Assembly: GCF_009728935.1 (NCBI RefSeq)
Contig: NZ_CP034235.1
Coordinates: 838,501-902,500 of the forward strand
Direction: 5' to 3'
From: Paenibacillus psychroresistens
GTDB taxonomy: Bacteria > Bacillota > Bacilli > Paenibacillales > NBRC-103111
DNA: 64,000 nucleotides
Shown here piece after piece: positions 62,818 to 64,000 of the stretch; position 1 is the first letter of the stretch; every line of letters starts with the position of its first letter. Both the position numbers and the translations under genes were made by a program. The notes beneath the pieces were generated by a model that worked only from the letters and a program-made list of their open reading frames with translations, was not told where the DNA came from and did no database searches.

Positions 62818-63831
62818 ATGTGGAGTCCGAATGATTATTTTAAGAATTTATACGAGAGTGTTGCTCCCTCTGAAGGTTTTCATGCATCTTCTAATGAGGA
62901 ATGGAGCAAGTGGAGTGAGCGTTTACGGAAACGGTTCGTGGAATTGCTAGGGGGTTTCCCTTCTGAGACTTCCGAACTTTCCCCGGTCCTTCTTGAATCA
63001 GAAGACTGCGGTACTTATATTCGTCAAAGGATTCAAATCCAAACGTATCCAGGGCTCTACATGCCGATATATGTCCTCCTCCCAAAAGAACGCAAAGAGC
63101 GATCGGAAGCAGTAATTGCTTGCCATGGTCATGGATATGGAAGTAAGGATATCGTTGGATTAACTGAAAATGGCGAAGAAAAGACTGGGGACGTGGGCTA
63201 CCAAAAGAATTTTGCTATTGAATTGGTTAATAGAGGTTATATCACGGTCGCTCCGGAGTTATTAGGCTTTGGTGATCGGAAACTGATTGAGGAAGCGCAT
63301 GAACCAAACTCCTGTAAACGTCTTTCAACTTTTCTTTTAGCTATGGGCCAAACTATGGCCGGATATCGAGTATTTGAAACTTTGCGCTGTGTAGACTATT
63401 TACTGACTCGCGAGGACGTGGACGCAGATCGAATCGGATGTATGGGCATATCAGGCGGGGGGCTTGTGTGTTCGTTTGCTGCAGCAATAGATACTCGAAT
63501 TTCTGCTGCGGTCGTTAGTGGTTTTACCAATACATTTCAAGCAAGCATTTTATCCATTCATCACTGTATCGATAATTATGTGCCAGGGTTGTCACTTGTG
63601 GCTGAAATGCCAGATCTACTGGGATTGATCGCTCCAAGACCTCTCCTGGTCGAAGCTGGCACAAGAGATCCAATTTTTCCTGTACATGCAACCTTAGAAG
63701 CATTCGAGAAAATTCGGAGCGTTTACCAGTTGTTGGGAATAGAAGAGAAGTTGGAATTAGATCTGTTTGAAGGTGCTCATGAAATATCAGGAGATGTAGC
63801 TTACGATTGGTTTCGTCGAGTTTGGGTATGA
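62818..63831 (+). CDS. Acetyl-xylan-esterase / dienelactone-hydrolase-like enzyme
   Basis: A 337-residue alpha/beta hydrolase of the Abhydrolase_7 type. The nucleophile elbow is GCMGISGGGLVCS near residue 218, preceded by DADRIG; the acid is in EAGTRDPIFPVHA near residue 281, and His is in FEGAHEISGD near residue 322. An oxyanion region with IACHGHGYGSK precedes them. There is no signal peptide, so it is cytoplasmic. Relatives deacetylate sugars or esters. The ATG follows AGTGGAGGG. Confidence 0.82.
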   Translation: MWSPNDYFKNLYESVAPSEGFHASSNEEWSKWSERLRKRFVELLGGFPSETSELSPVLLESEDCGTYIRQRIQIQTYPGLYMPIYVLLPKERKERSEAVIACHGHGYGSKDIVGLTENGEEKTGDVGYQKNFAIELVNRGYITVAPELLGFGDRKLIEEAHEPNSCKRLSTFLLAMGQTMAGYRVFETLRCVDYLLTREDVDADRIGCMGISGGGLVCSFAAAIDTRISAAVVSGFTNTFQASILSIHHCIDNYVPGLSLVAEMPDLLGLIAPRPLLVEAGTRDPIFPVHATLEAFEKIRSVYQLLGIEEKLELDLFEGAHEISGDVAYDWFRRVWV

Positions 63832-63899
63832 TGTCATATCCAATTTGTTGCTTGGGCTTTTATTTTCTTGAAAAGCTTTGTTAAATATACGTTAACAGC

Positions 63900-64000
63900 T
63901 TACTGCTGCGCATGGAGCAGCTGCAATTCCTGCGCCTTAACCAACGCTTGCGTACGTGAGGAAACGTCTAATTTACTGTAGAGTCTGGAAACGTAGACTT
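63900..64000 (-). CDS. LuxR-type regulator, 3' end only
   Basis: The minus strand from 63998 reads VYVSRLYSKLDVSSRTQALV then KAQELQLLHAQQ and TAA at 63900. The VSRLYSKL-x-V-x-SRTQALVKA pattern is the closing half of a LuxR/MalT-type DNA-binding helix-turn-helix. Everything upstream is outside the window, so whether it is a MalT-like ATPase or a response regulator cannot be told. Confidence 0.75.
   Translation of the reverse strand, partial: VYVSRLYSKLDVSSRTQALVKAQELQLLHAQQ

Overview
The window reads as chromosomal DNA of a Gram-positive, low-to-mid GC Bacillota, most likely Paenibacillus or a close relative. The evidence is a Bacillus-type purine operon order (purC-S-Q-L-F-M-N-H-D), frequent TTG and GTG starts behind strong GGAGG sites, homologues of YerC, DgkB, RlmCD, YqfQ and a TseB-like protein, and YesN and LacI-type carbohydrate regulation. 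All calls come from reading the sequence and remembered families; no database search was run.

Layout. 1-10391: the 3' part of the purine biosynthesis operon, cut at purC. It is interrupted by two intergenic spacers that each carry a copy of the same 89-bp hairpin element. 10422-11815: a DinB-like protein and an alpha/beta hydrolase. 11902-20168: a carbohydrate locus with an ADP-ribosylglycohydrolase-type enzyme diverging from a Gfo/Idh oxidoreductase, two sugar ABC permeases, a lipoprotein binding protein and a LacI regulator. Matching operator-like sites lie in front of both the oxidoreductase and the regulator gene. 20170-36000: envelope and regulatory genes. These include a 47-residue membrane peptide facing two hairpins, a Bax-inhibitor-like protein, a cupredoxin lipoprotein, an RND pump with its TetR regulator and paired operators, a BmrR-like MerR regulator, an ECF sigma/anti-sigma pair, and a GGDEF-EAL protein with a LacI-like sensor. 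35748-39937: yerC, cbiX, dgkB and rlmCD.

39938-57743 is a defence island, AT-rich in its first part. It holds a methylase fused to a PD-(D/E)XK domain with its S subunit (BcgI-like), an EVE-McrB/McrC pair, a Fic protein of the self-inhibited class II type, and a complete Wadjet operon in the order jetD-jetA-jetB-jetC. In B. subtilis the yerO-yerP-yerQ-yefA neighbourhood is likewise followed by a methylase-bearing accessory region, as I recall it, so the downstream side of rlmCD may be a shared insertion hotspot.

57893-60739 is a gene graveyard: a broken nucleotidyltransferase-like gene beside an intact XRE gene, a YesN-type regulator with a deletion and a frameshift, the tail of a glycoside hydrolase, a 38-bp piece closely matching mcrC, and the first codons of a WYL-type regulator. 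After it come a C39-like peptidase lipoprotein, an endonuclease/exonuclease/phosphatase-fold protein, an acetyl-xylan-esterase-like hydrolase, and the 3' end of a LuxR-type regulator on the minus strand.

I see no tRNA, rRNA, CRISPR array or intact transposase. The best candidates for undescribed biology are the duplicated hairpin in the purine operon, the small membrane peptide facing a two-hairpin RNA, the LacI-domain cyclic-di-GMP enzyme, and the mixed defence island.
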